Assembly: GCA_944390865.1 (NCBI GenBank)
Contig: CALXRC010000022.1
Span: 1 to 35,685 of the forward strand
DNA from: an uncultured Spirochaetales bacterium
GTDB lineage: Bacteria > Spirochaetota > Spirochaetia > Sphaerochaetales > Sphaerochaetaceae
Length of the DNA: 35,685 nucleotides
Direction of reading: 5' to 3'
Shown here: piece after piece, positions 24,775 to 31,944 of the stretch
Layout of the letters: every line of letters starts with the position of its first letter
Numbering within the stretch: the stretch's first letter is position 1
Notes under the pieces: model-generated
Told to the model about the DNA's origin: nothing
Database searches by the model: none
Seen by the model: only the letters and a program-made list of their open reading frames with translations
Made by a program: the position numbers and the translations under genes

Positions 24775-26066
24775 GCGCATTGCTTAACAGTATTGTTCCT
24801 GCCGCCATTGCTTATACGATCCCGCTGCTGATGGGTGCTCTGGGCGGTCTTTACTCTGAACGCTCAGGTGTGACGAACCTCTGCATTGAAGGCCTGATGC
24901 TCATGGGCTGCTTTGTCTGCGCTGTTGTCATGACGCTGCTGGAAGGCACTGTCAGCGGCCTTGCGCTGCTGGCTGCCGGTCTTGCCGCAGCAGTCTTCTT
25001 CACGGCAGTCTACTCGATCCTGCATGCGGTTGCCTCCATCAACCTGAAAGCGGACCAGACAATCAGCGGAACAGCCATCAACATGCTTTCCACGGCGCTG
25101 ACAGTCTATCTGGCAAGGGCTCTGACCAACAGCGGAAACATCACGATTCACGGTGTTGTTCCCGCCTCAATCGAAGAGTTCCTGCCTGCAGGATTTCACA
25201 ATCTGCTGTGGTCCGTGCTGGCCGTCGTGCTTGTCTGCCTGCTCCTTTCGTGGATCGTGAAGCTGGCGACAGGAGGAAAGAAGAAAGCGTCAGTCACTTC
25301 CGGTCTTGTCTACTGGATTCTGGAAGCAGCCGTGCTCGCGCTTGTCCTTTCCCTCTTCCTGCCGGAGATGGCAGCCTCCCTCATTGCTGCGGCCCTTGTC
25401 GCGGCTGACAGCCTCGTGCTGAGGAAAAAGGGTCTGTTTGCCTCAGTTCCCGTGCTTAAGACAGGAAACAGCGCAGACAGCAGGGATTCTGCCTTTGCAG
25501 CAGTCATGATCATCATAGCCGGCCTGATCTCGGTCTCCGGTTTCGGTTCCTTCTTCAGGAATCTCCTGTTCAGAAGAGTCTACTGGACAACTGTTGTCTG
25601 TCTGCTCATCTGGGGAGCTTCGTACTTCCTGCTTTACAAGACAAGCTTCGGCCTGCGTCTGAGAGCCTGCGGCGAGCATCCTTCTGCAGTCGCCAGTGCC
25701 GGCGTCAATGTATATAAAATGCGATACATCGGCGTCATAGCCTCCGGCGCGCTTGCCGGGCTTGGCGGTGCTGTTTATCTTGTCACTGTCGGCGGCGAGT
25801 TCAACAGCGCCTCCGGAATGAACGGCCTGGGCTTCCTGGCCATAGCCGGCCTGATCTTCGGACAGTGGAAACCGCTTGGAATCCTCGGGTCTACCTTCTT
25901 CTTCGGTTTCTGCTATACAATGGCGAACATGTCGAGAATCGTGCCGGCACTGAGCTTCATTCCTGCCGGTATCTTCTCTGCATTCCCCTACGTTGCCACA
26001 CTCATCGTCCTCATCTTCACGTCGAAGAGAAACGCGGCGCCTCTCGCAAGCGGCGTACCGTACTGA
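24771..26066 (+). CDS. nucleoside ABC importer permease 2 (YufQ/NupQ-like) with an internal hydrophobic insertion
   Basis: The second permease. It has the family's N-terminal 'IPLLMGALGGLYSERSGVTNLCIEGLMLMG', 'ADQTISGTAINML', and the C-terminal part 'YKTSFGLRLRACGEHPSAVASAGVNVYKMRYIGV' with 'SGALAGLGGAVY'. Relatives run to about 310-320 residues, but this one has 431. The extra ~110 lie between roughly residues 160 and 265. They contain a lysine-rich turn (TGGKKKAS), two hydrophobic stretches ('YWILEAAVLALVLSLFLPEMAASLIAAALVAA'), a polar stretch (KTGNSADSRDS) and part of another hydrophobic stretch. The reading frame is continuous, so this is an insertion and not a frameshift. A small hairpin (26091-26120) follows the stop. 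Confidence 0.92.
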   Translation: MSALLNSIVPAAIAYTIPLLMGALGGLYSERSGVTNLCIEGLMLMGCFVCAVVMTLLEGTVSGLALLAAGLAAAVFFTAVYSILHAVASINLKADQTISGTAINMLSTALTVYLARALTNSGNITIHGVVPASIEEFLPAGFHNLLWSVLAVVLVCLLLSWIVKLATGGKKKASVTSGLVYWILEAAVLALVLSLFLPEMAASLIAAALVAADSLVLRKKGLFASVPVLKTGNSADSRDSAFAAVMIIIAGLISVSGFGSFFRNLLFRRVYWTTVVCLLIWGASYFLLYKTSFGLRLRACGEHPSAVASAGVNVYKMRYIGVIASGALAGLGGAVYLVTVGGEFNSASGMNGLGFLAIAGLIFGQWKPLGILGSTFFFGFCYTMANMSRIVPALSFIPAGIFSAFPYVATLIVLIFTSKRNAAPLASGVPY

Positions 26067-26090
26067 AGAGCGGCAGCGGCATAGTCATGA

Positions 26091-26120
26091 GAGTGAGGGG
26101 GAGGCTTCTTCCCCTCATTC
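26091..26120 (+). promoter_or_regulatory. stem-loop between permease 2 and the phosphorylase gene
   Basis: GAGTGAGGGG pairs with CCCCTCATTC (10 positions, one G-U) around a 10-base loop. No T-run follows, and AAGGAGAG for the next gene comes nine bases later. Probably an mRNA-stability or pausing element inside the operon. Confidence 0.5.
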
Positions 26121-26141
26121 TGTTCATAAGGAGAGCTGTTT

Positions 26142-26966
26142 ATGACACTGATTGAAAAACTTGATGAGAGCGCGGCATACATAAGATCGCGCATTGGATC
26201 CAGAAAGCCTGAACTTGCAATTGTTCTCGGTTCCGGCCTCGGTGATCTTGCCGACAGCCTGGAAGATGCTGCCGTCATTGACTATCATGACATTCCCCAT
26301 TTTCCTGTCTCGACAGTACCTGGCCATAAGGGACGCCTTGTCACAGGAATGCTGGAAGGCCGATGCATAACCTGCATGCAGGGCCGCTTCCACTATTACG
26401 AGGGCTGGTCAATGCAGGAGTGCGTCTATCCTGTGCAGACATTCAGGCGCCTTGGCATTGAGAAACTCTTCCTGACCAATGCTGCAGGCTGCGTCAACAC
26501 AGACTGGAAGCCTGGCGACCTGATGATTATCACTGATCACATCAAGCTTATGGGCGACAGCCCGCTGCGCGGCGCGAATCCTGATGAGCTCGGCCCGCGC
26601 TTTTTTGACATGTCCTCAGCCTGGGATCCTGAAGCACGCGAAGCTGCACTGAAGGCGGCCGGAGAATGCGGCATTGAGGTCAGACAGGGCGTGTACATGC
26701 TGTTCGGCGGACCTCAGTTTGAGACTCCAGCAGAGATCAGGATGGCCCGCATCCTCGGCGCTGATGCTGTCGGAATGTCGACGGTCCCAGAGGCGATAGC
26801 CGCAAGCCAGATGGGCATGAAGACGCTCGGCATCAGCTGTCTGACGAATATGGGTGCCGGAATACTCAAACAGAAGCTCAACCATGAGGAAGTGCTTGAG
26901 ACAGGAGAGAGAGTGAAGGCCACCTTCACTTCGCTTGTAAGGAAGATCATTGCAGAATGGAAGTGA
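26142..26966 (+). CDS. punA: purine nucleoside phosphorylase (trimeric PunA type)
   Basis: Splits purine nucleosides with phosphate to the base and (deoxy)ribose-1-phosphate. It has 274 residues, typical of the trimeric inosine/guanosine class. Visible motifs are VLGSGLG with S31, GHKG with H62, GRFHYYEG (81-88), TNAAG (112-116), GGPQFETPAEIRM with E194, GMSTVPE and TNMGAG with N236. The usual sequence at the last site is TNMAAG, a mild change next to the base-binding asparagine. AAGGAGAG lies upstream. The linked importer indicates nucleoside salvage or use of ribose as carbon. The 3' end overlaps the cupin gene by ten bases. Confidence 0.95.
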   Translation: MTLIEKLDESAAYIRSRIGSRKPELAIVLGSGLGDLADSLEDAAVIDYHDIPHFPVSTVPGHKGRLVTGMLEGRCITCMQGRFHYYEGWSMQECVYPVQTFRRLGIEKLFLTNAAGCVNTDWKPGDLMIITDHIKLMGDSPLRGANPDELGPRFFDMSSAWDPEAREAALKAAGECGIEVRQGVYMLFGGPQFETPAEIRMARILGADAVGMSTVPEAIAASQMGMKTLGISCLTNMGAGILKQKLNHEEVLETGERVKATFTSLVRKIIAEWK

Positions 26967-27397
26967 GTGAGATAATCAGGAAGTACGGCCTTTCCCCTCT
27001 TGAGGGGGAAGGCGGCTACTTCCGCTTTGTATCATCATTTTCTTCCCTGGATGCAGGATTCATATATTATCTGATTACGCCTGAAAGCTTCTCCTCCCTT
27101 CACAGACTTTCTTCTGATGAACTGTGGTTCTTTCTGGAAGGAGGCAGGGCACAGCAGATCATCTATGATGAAGACAGAGGGGAAAAGCATGAGCTGATAC
27201 TGTCAGAAGACTGCCGGCACAGCCTGGTACGGGCAGGCCTCTGGCAGGCCACAAGGCTTGTCAGCGGTGAATACGCGCTCTTTTCAACGGTCATGTGCCC
27301 GCGGTTCTCTTCCTCAATGTATTTTGCTCCTCATGACGGTCTGCTGCAGGCAGAACCGTCGCTCAAGGAGGTTTTTCCATGCCCACAGCTCTTGTAA
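26957..27397 (+). CDS. DUF985-type cupin protein
   Basis: A 146-residue single-domain cupin of the DUF985 family. The pattern EGEGGYFR near the N-terminus, 'IYYLITPESFSSLHRLSSDELWFFLEGG', 'SLVRAGLWQATRLVSGEYALFSTVMCPRF' and the final aromatic strand all fit. H109-H110-type metal ligands are not obvious beyond the 'LHRLSSDE' histidine. Catalytic function is not established. It overlaps both neighbours (10 and 19 bases), so it belongs to the nucleoside operon; a role in handling a sugar released by the phosphorylase is speculation. Confidence 0.85.
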   Translation: MEVSEIIRKYGLSPLEGEGGYFRFVSSFSSLDAGFIYYLITPESFSSLHRLSSDELWFFLEGGRAQQIIYDEDRGEKHELILSEDCRHSLVRAGLWQATRLVSGEYALFSTVMCPRFSSSMYFAPHDGLLQAEPSLKEVFPCPQLL

Positions 27398-28038
27398 CGG
27401 CTGCCTTTTCTCCTCTTGGAAAGGCCATTGCATCAACGTTCCGGGAAGCAGGATGGACTGTTTTCGGAACCAGCACGAAGGAACGTGACAAAGGCGTTCT
27501 TGACCGCCTCTATGTTGCCGACCTTGCCCATGATGAACTTGTCTTTGACGATATTTCATCTCTTGATGCCCTGATCAACAATGCCGGAATCTTCACGCTG
27601 TCCTCTTTAGAAGGGCTCAGCGATGAGGACTACCGCAGCGTGTTTGATCTCGCAGTGCGCGGAACGCTTATGACTACCAGGGCGCTGCTCGGGCCGCTCA
27701 AGGCTGCGGACGGTGCTGTCGTTAATATCTCTTCCATGAATGCCGTTCATCCCGGCTTCGGCTCGACAAGCCACTATGATGCAGCAAAGGCCGCTGTCAC
27801 TGGACTTACCCGTTCCCTGGCAGCAGAGACCGGGCTCAGAATCAATGCAGTCCAGCCTGGGCTGATCTTCCGCGACAGCCTCAGCGGTACAGAGCTTGAG
27901 GCCCATTACAAGGCGCACAGTGTACGTGGACGCCTGATGACCTGTGATGAGATAGCACGGCTTGTCTTCTTCCTTGCGACAAGCACTGGGATTTACGGTC
28001 AGGCTGTCACAGTCGACAACGGCTACACCCTGTGTTAG
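27379..28038 (+). CDS. short-chain dehydrogenase/reductase with altered glycine motif
   Basis: A 219-residue SDR. NNAG (67-70), the serine in NISS (118-119) and the YxxxK pair Y133/K137 are intact, so the catalytic triad is present. The cofactor loop, normally TGxxxGxG, reads TAAFSPLG (7-14), with two of the three glycines replaced (A8 and P12). An NAD(P)-type role is still possible because G14 remains. The C-terminal 'GIYGQAVTVDNGYTLC' is typical. It overlaps the cupin gene by 19 bases. Substrate unknown; it ends the nucleoside operon. Confidence 0.87.
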   Translation: MPTALVTAAFSPLGKAIASTFREAGWTVFGTSTKERDKGVLDRLYVADLAHDELVFDDISSLDALINNAGIFTLSSLEGLSDEDYRSVFDLAVRGTLMTTRALLGPLKAADGAVVNISSMNAVHPGFGSTSHYDAAKAAVTGLTRSLAAETGLRINAVQPGLIFRDSLSGTELEAHYKAHSVRGRLMTCDEIARLVFFLATSTGIYGQAVTVDNGYTLC

Positions 28039-28113
28039 GGGCCAGTCAGCAGGATTGCAAAGATTTCCGGACTTACCATAAGTGAAGTCAGCGCTCTGGC
28101 AAAAGAGCTTTAG
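28039..28113 (+). pseudogene. C-terminal remnant of an Rpn/PD-(D/E)XK transposase-like gene
   Basis: Directly after the SDR stop, in the same frame, 24 codons run to TAG 28111-28113. They read 'RIAKISGLTISEVSALAKEL' at the end. That is the characteristic tail of Rpn-family recombination-promoting nuclease/putative transposase proteins (IAxxTGLSxEEIxxL). No other part of such a gene is visible, so only the tail remains here. The match is short and made by eye. Confidence 0.5.
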
Positions 28114-28264
28114 AATGTATAAATCTCAGTGCTGATGAATTTTCTCATCAGTGCCGGGAAGATCAGCTGACGCTTGCTTTAAAAAATCAGAATAGCGCTT
28201 TTTCATGGAGATCTGGAATATTGAGCCTTGTGCGGCCCGGGGTCCTGCAGGGCCGGTATTCTGA
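28114..28264. other. non-coding stretch between SDR and copper operons
   Basis: Contains an imperfect hairpin (CTGATGA...TCATCAG around 28131-28150) with no T-run, and a GGCCC/GGGCC inverted repeat near 28233-28254. No convincing gene was found on either strand. Confidence 0.4.
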
Positions 28265-28308
28265 GTCAAAAAGAATTCCTCCTGCTGTTTTTCATCAGAC
28301 AGGAGGAA
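28265..28308 (-). terminator. intrinsic terminator of the copA-csoR operon
   Basis: On the minus strand TTCCTCCTG pairs perfectly with CAGGAGGAA (9 bp, 15-base loop), followed by TTCTTTTTGAC. It starts 25 bases after the csoR stop. Confidence 0.85.
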
Positions 28309-28333
28309 GAGGGCAGATTCCGGGCTGCGCTTT

Positions 28334-28597
28334 TCAGACAATCATCTTTTCAAGCAGCGTCAGTGCTTCTTCGATCTTCTCGTTTGGCTGGTCTGTTTTC
28401 AGGCCTTCCCGCACGCAGCTCCTGATATGAGCATGGAGGATTTCCTGATTGGCTTTTTTCAGGATCGCCATTGTTGCCAGTAGCTGGTTCGAGATGTCGA
28501 CACAGTAGCGGTCATCCTCAATCATCCTGAGCACTCCATCCAGCTGCCCGCGGGCTATCTTGATGCTTCTTGAGACTTTTTCCTTATCTGCCATCAT
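28334..28597 (-). CDS. csoR: CsoR-type copper-sensing repressor
   Basis: An 87-residue all-helical DUF156 repressor. The Cu(I) site is complete: C32, H57 and C61, with the same spacing (25 and 4) as C36-H61-C65 of the founding CsoR. It binds DNA without copper and lets go when Cu(I) binds. The likely target is the GC-rich palindrome in the copA promoter (31161-31177). The ATG overlaps the copA stop (ATGA), so it is the second gene of the operon and its own expression should rise with copper. The three-ligand pattern argues against FrmR- or RcnR-type sensing. Confidence 0.93.
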   Translation of the reverse strand: MMADKEKVSRSIKIARGQLDGVLRMIEDDRYCVDISNQLLATMAILKKANQEILHAHIRSCVREGLKTDQPNEKIEEALTLLEKMIV

Positions 28598-28809
28598 AGT
28601 GCTTTCAGACCCTTCACCTCATAACCTTCGTCAGTGACAGCCTTTGTCAGTGCATCATCACTGACAGCATCAGTGACAGTGAACACGGCCCTGCCTTCTT
28701 CAAGGCTGACATTCACATCCGATACGCCCTCAACGCCTTCAAGAGCATTCTTGACATGACGTACGCAGTTTGCGCACATCATTCCGCCAACAAGCATTTC
28801 TTTCTTCAT
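28594..28809 (-). CDS. copZ: internal start producing a CopZ-like copper chaperone (candidate)
   Basis: Nested in frame at the 3' end of copA. GAAGGAG (28824-28818), eight bases, then ATG (28809-28807). The product would have 71 residues, the size of stand-alone CopZ, with the metal site MMCANC. The stretch before it (DKEEGEKE) is a polar linker. A lost stop between ancestral copA and copZ genes would leave this arrangement. Whether ribosomes use it must be tested. Confidence 0.5.
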   Translation of the reverse strand: MKKEMLVGGMMCANCVRHVKNALEGVEGVSDVNVSLEEGRAVFTVTDAVSDDALTKAVTDEGYEVKGLKAL

Positions 28810-31149
28810 TTCTTTTTCTCCTTCTTCTTTATCTGCTGTTATCACAGTGACGCTGTCACTGCTGGTCTTGTGTCTGACTGTTTTCCTCTTCAGCCTGAAG
28901 AAACGCAGTCTCAGCGCGTTTGAGACGACGAACACAGAGCTGAAGCTCATTGCCAGGGCCGCCACCATTGGATTCATCTTCAGGCCGAAGGCTGAATAGA
29001 ACAGGCCTGCGGCAATTGGAATGCAGATGACATTGTAAAAGAAAGCCCAGAAGAGGTTTTCCTTTATGTTCCTGATTGCCGCCCTGCTCAGCTCAAGGGC
29101 AAAGGTGACATCTCTCAGGTCACTCTTCATCAAGACAATGTCGGCTGCATCTACTGCGACATCTGTGCCTGCTCCTATCGCGATGCCCACATCAGCGCGG
29201 GCAAGGGCAGGCGCGTCGTTGATGCCGTCACCGACCATGGCCACGACTCGTCCTTCCTCCTGCAGTGAGGCGACCTTTTCTTCCTTCTCTTCCGGCAGCA
29301 CTCCTGCGATCACTGTGGAGATGCCTGCCTGGCGGGCTACTGCCGCTGCAGTCAGCCTGTTGTCTCCTGTAAGCAGGATCACATCAATTCCTGCGTCCTG
29401 CAGCATGCTGACTGCCTCCCTGCTGGTATCCTTGATGACATCGGCCAGTGCGATGAGGCCGCAGAACTTTCCTCCTCTGGCGAAGCAGAGCGGGGTCTTT
29501 CCGTCTTTCGAGAGCTTTTCCATCTCAGCTTCATCCACGCCAATGCCTCTGGCCTTCATGAGCTTCAGGTTTCCTGCAAGCACATCAGCTCCGTCAAGCT
29601 TTCCGCTCAGTCCCTGTCCTGCAAGCTGTGTGAAGCCGGAGAGTTCTCCCGGACGGATTCCTTCCTTTTCTCCTTCAGCTGCAATTGCCGAAGCAAGAGG
29701 ATGCTGCGACAGCCTCTCTATTGAACAGGCGAGGTACAGAAGTTCTTCTTTCTCCACGCCTGGGGCCGGAATGATATCAGTAACGGCAGGATGACCCTGA
29801 GTGACAGTTCCTGTCTTGTCGAGCACCACGGTGCTGATTTCATGAGCTTTCTCCAGAGATTCGGCGCTCTTGACCAGGACGCCGTTTCCGGCTCCCTTGC
29901 CGGTCGCGACCATGATGGCCACCGGGGTTGCAAGGCCCAGTGCGCATGGGCAGGAGACTACCAGCACGGAAACCGCGATTGTAAGGGCAAACTCAAAGCC
30001 CGCACCTGCGATAAGCCATGCGATAAGGGAAACTACGGCAATGGAAATGACTGCAGGCACAAAGACTGATGCGACTTTGTCGGCGAGCTTTGCAATGGGA
30101 GCCTTTGAGCTGGTTGCCTCATCCACCAGACGGATGATCTGGGCAAGCGCCGTGTCCTGTCCGACTTTCTCCGCCCTCATCCTGAAGTATCCGCTGGTGC
30201 TTATTGTAGCCCCTGTGACCTTGTCTCCGGCCTGTTTGTCTACAGGAATGGATTCCCCTGTAACGGCAGATTCATCAACGGCAGTGCTGCCCTCTGTTAT
30301 GATGCCGTCGCATGGAATGCTCTCGCCTGTCTTCACTATCAGGATATCGCCGACTGCGACATCCTGGGCATCAATGACCTCCTCTGTGCCGTCAGGCCTG
30401 AGGACACAGGCTTTCTTCGGTGCCAGATCAAGCAGTTTGTTGACTGCGTCCGTTGTCTTTCCCTTGGCTCTTGCCTCAAAGTACTTGCCCAGCGTGATCA
30501 GTGTCAGAATGGTTCCTGCTCCTTCAAAGTAGAGATCATGTGAAAACTGCATTGCCATGGCCAGGTCCCCGTGTCCCAGTCCGAAGCCTATTTTATACAG
30601 CGCGTAGATGCCGTAGGCGAATGATGCGCCGGAGCCGAGGGCTATAAGAGAGTCCATATCAGGAGATCTGTTTATCAGGGCCCTGATGCCATGAGTGAAA
30701 TACTTTGAGTTGATCAGCGCGACTGGCAGTGCCAGCAGGAAGAGAGTCAGGGCAAAAGTGAGCGAGTTTTCAACTCCCAGGAAGAAAGAGGGCAGGGGCC
30801 AGCCCATCATATGGCCCATTGAGATATAGAACAGGGGAACAGTGAAAACAATAGACCATATGAGGCGCTTCTTCATGGCCCTGTATTCCTTTTCCGCCTT
30901 TTCCTTAGGGCTCACTCTCTCTTCTTTTTTTGCCGCACTCCTGCTCTTTGCCCCATAGCCTGCCTTTTCGACAGCCTCCACAATGCCTGCGGAGGAGAGC
31001 CGGCTCTCGTCATAATCGACAGTCATTGAATTCTTCAGCAGGTTGACGGAAACCGAGCTGACGCCTTCAAGGCCTCTTACACATTTTTCGACGCGGCTTG
31101 AGCAGGCTGCGCAGCTCATTCCGCTGACATCGTAATTTTCATGCTTCAT
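28594..31149 (-). CDS. copA: Cu(I)-exporting P1B-type ATPase with a C-terminal CopZ-like domain
   Basis: An 851-residue copper efflux ATPase. Order: N-terminal heavy-metal domain with GMSCAAC (residues ~10-16), two leading membrane spans, the actuator with TGES, CPC in SCPCALGLATP, phosphorylation loop DKTGT, 'SQHPLASA', TGDN, and GDGINDAPA. After the last span a linker leads into a second heavy-metal domain with GGMMCANC at residues 781-851. An in-frame ATG at 28809 begins exactly that domain, with GAAGGAG eight bases upstream. A free 71-residue CopZ-like chaperone may therefore also be made. ATG 31149 is chosen because the protein then starts at the first metal domain. In-frame codons further upstream run through the promoter and operator. 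Confidence 0.95.
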   Translation of the reverse strand: MKHENYDVSGMSCAACSSRVEKCVRGLEGVSSVSVNLLKNSMTVDYDESRLSSAGIVEAVEKAGYGAKSRSAAKKEERVSPKEKAEKEYRAMKKRLIWSIVFTVPLFYISMGHMMGWPLPSFFLGVENSLTFALTLFLLALPVALINSKYFTHGIRALINRSPDMDSLIALGSGASFAYGIYALYKIGFGLGHGDLAMAMQFSHDLYFEGAGTILTLITLGKYFEARAKGKTTDAVNKLLDLAPKKACVLRPDGTEEVIDAQDVAVGDILIVKTGESIPCDGIITEGSTAVDESAVTGESIPVDKQAGDKVTGATISTSGYFRMRAEKVGQDTALAQIIRLVDEATSSKAPIAKLADKVASVFVPAVISIAVVSLIAWLIAGAGFEFALTIAVSVLVVSCPCALGLATPVAIMVATGKGAGNGVLVKSAESLEKAHEISTVVLDKTGTVTQGHPAVTDIIPAPGVEKEELLYLACSIERLSQHPLASAIAAEGEKEGIRPGELSGFTQLAGQGLSGKLDGADVLAGNLKLMKARGIGVDEAEMEKLSKDGKTPLCFARGGKFCGLIALADVIKDTSREAVSMLQDAGIDVILLTGDNRLTAAAVARQAGISTVIAGVLPEEKEEKVASLQEEGRVVAMVGDGINDAPALARADVGIAIGAGTDVAVDAADIVLMKSDLRDVTFALELSRAAIRNIKENLFWAFFYNVICIPIAAGLFYSAFGLKMNPMVAALAMSFSSVFVVSNALRLRFFRLKRKTVRHKTSSDSVTVITADKEEGEKEMKKEMLVGGMMCANCVRHVKNALEGVEGVSDVNVSLEEGRAVFTVTDAVSDDALTKAVTDEGYEVKGLKAL
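28818..28824 (-). promoter_or_regulatory. internal Shine-Dalgarno inside copA
   Basis: GAAGGAG on the minus strand, with textbook spacing to the in-frame ATG that starts the CopZ-like domain. Confidence 0.55.
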
Positions 31150-31160
31150 GTTTATACCTA

Positions 31161-31177
31161 TACCCCGTGGGGGTGTA
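31161..31177. promoter_or_regulatory. CsoR-like operator at the copA promoter
   Basis: TACCCCGTGGGGGTGTA is a GC-centred inverted repeat with TA ends, the form of known CsoR sites. It covers the predicted copA transcription start and lies 12 bases before the ATG. Confidence 0.75.
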
Positions 31178-31180
31178 TAT

Positions 31181-31209
31181 AGAATAGCGTGCTTTTGCCT
31201 TTGAGACAA
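31181..31209 (-). promoter_or_regulatory. copA promoter
   Basis: On the minus strand: TTGTCT (31209-31204), 17 bases, TATTCT (31186-31181). Four of six matches in each box. Confidence 0.55.
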
Positions 31210-31251
31210 GTGGCTTGTGCCTTTTCAATGCTAAAGGCTATGATTGGAGAT

Positions 31252-31944
31252 ATGAAGATCCTCTGCGTTGCGGATGAAACGGAACCTTTAATCTATTCAA
31301 GCCAGGCAAAGCGGCTGTTTGCCGACTGTGATCTTGTGCTCAGCGCCGGAGACCTGCCCATACGCTATTACGACTACATCATGACGATTCTGGGCAAGGA
31401 ATTCTTCTACGTCTACGGCAATCACAATCTTGAGCACTTTGATGAAGTGATGAAAAGGGGAGGCTTCGACCCTATTGTCGAATACTCGCGCTCAGGAAAA
31501 TACAGGACCATGCCTGTGATGGGAGGAAATCTCATTGACGGCAAGATTGTCCGTGACAAGCGCACCGGGCTGATAATAATGGGGCTGGGCGGCTCTATGC
31601 TTTACAACTACGGGAAAAGCCAGTACACAGAGCGTCAGATGCAGTGGAGGATTGCCCGTCTTATTCCCCACCTCATATACAACAAGAAACGCTACGGCCG
31701 CTATCTTGACATCCTTGTAACGCATGCCCCGGCCTTTGGCTATGGAGACGGCGAGGATATCTGCCACAGGGGCTTTCAGACTTTCCTGTCCTTTCTGGAC
31801 TCCTACAAGCCCAGATATATGCTGCACGGCCATGTGCACCTTTTTGATGAAAACGCAAACCGAATCTTCCAGTACAGAGATACCACAATAATCAACGTCT
31901 ACAAAAGCTACATCCTGGATGATCCACTTTTAGGAGGTAACTGA
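31252..31944 (+). CDS. metallophosphoesterase family protein
   Basis: A 230-residue calcineurin-like phosphoesterase. Motifs in order: D8 in 'CVADETEP', GD at 33-34, GNHN at 56-59, H158 in VTHAP, and GHVH at 193-196. The first motif is normally D-x-H; here the histidine is missing (D-E-T). The remaining metal ligands are present. The substrate is unknown. ATG 31252 is chosen because the fold's first strand starts there (MKILCVADE). GGAG lies close upstream; an ATG 12 bases earlier is possible. The stop overlaps the next start (TGATG), tying it to the ParB-like gene. I associate this pair with spirochaetes from memory. Confidence 0.85.
   Translation: MKILCVADETEPLIYSSQAKRLFADCDLVLSAGDLPIRYYDYIMTILGKEFFYVYGNHNLEHFDEVMKRGGFDPIVEYSRSGKYRTMPVMGGNLIDGKIVRDKRTGLIIMGLGGSMLYNYGKSQYTERQMQWRIARLIPHLIYNKKRYGRYLDILVTHAPAFGYGDGEDICHRGFQTFLSFLDSYKPRYMLHGHVHLFDENANRIFQYRDTTIINVYKSYILDDPLLGGN

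Noticed and set aside
27379..28038. SDR as KduD (2-keto-3-deoxygluconate dehydrogenase) for the unsaturated sugar released by GH105
   Set aside because: It is overlapped with the nucleoside operon, lacks KduI nearby, and has an atypical cofactor loop, so pectin context does not apply.
28126..28341. 71-codon minus-strand ORF after csoR
   Set aside because: It spans the csoR terminator hairpin and its T-run, overlaps the csoR end, has no ribosome site, and its protein sequence looks random.
29066..29794. 242-codon plus-strand ORF opposite copA
   Set aside because: Serine/alanine-rich antisense shadow of copA codons without its own ribosome site or family features.
31150..31209. 20-codon N-terminal extension of CopA
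   Set aside because: It covers the CsoR-like operator and the -10 region, and lies before the first heavy-metal domain.
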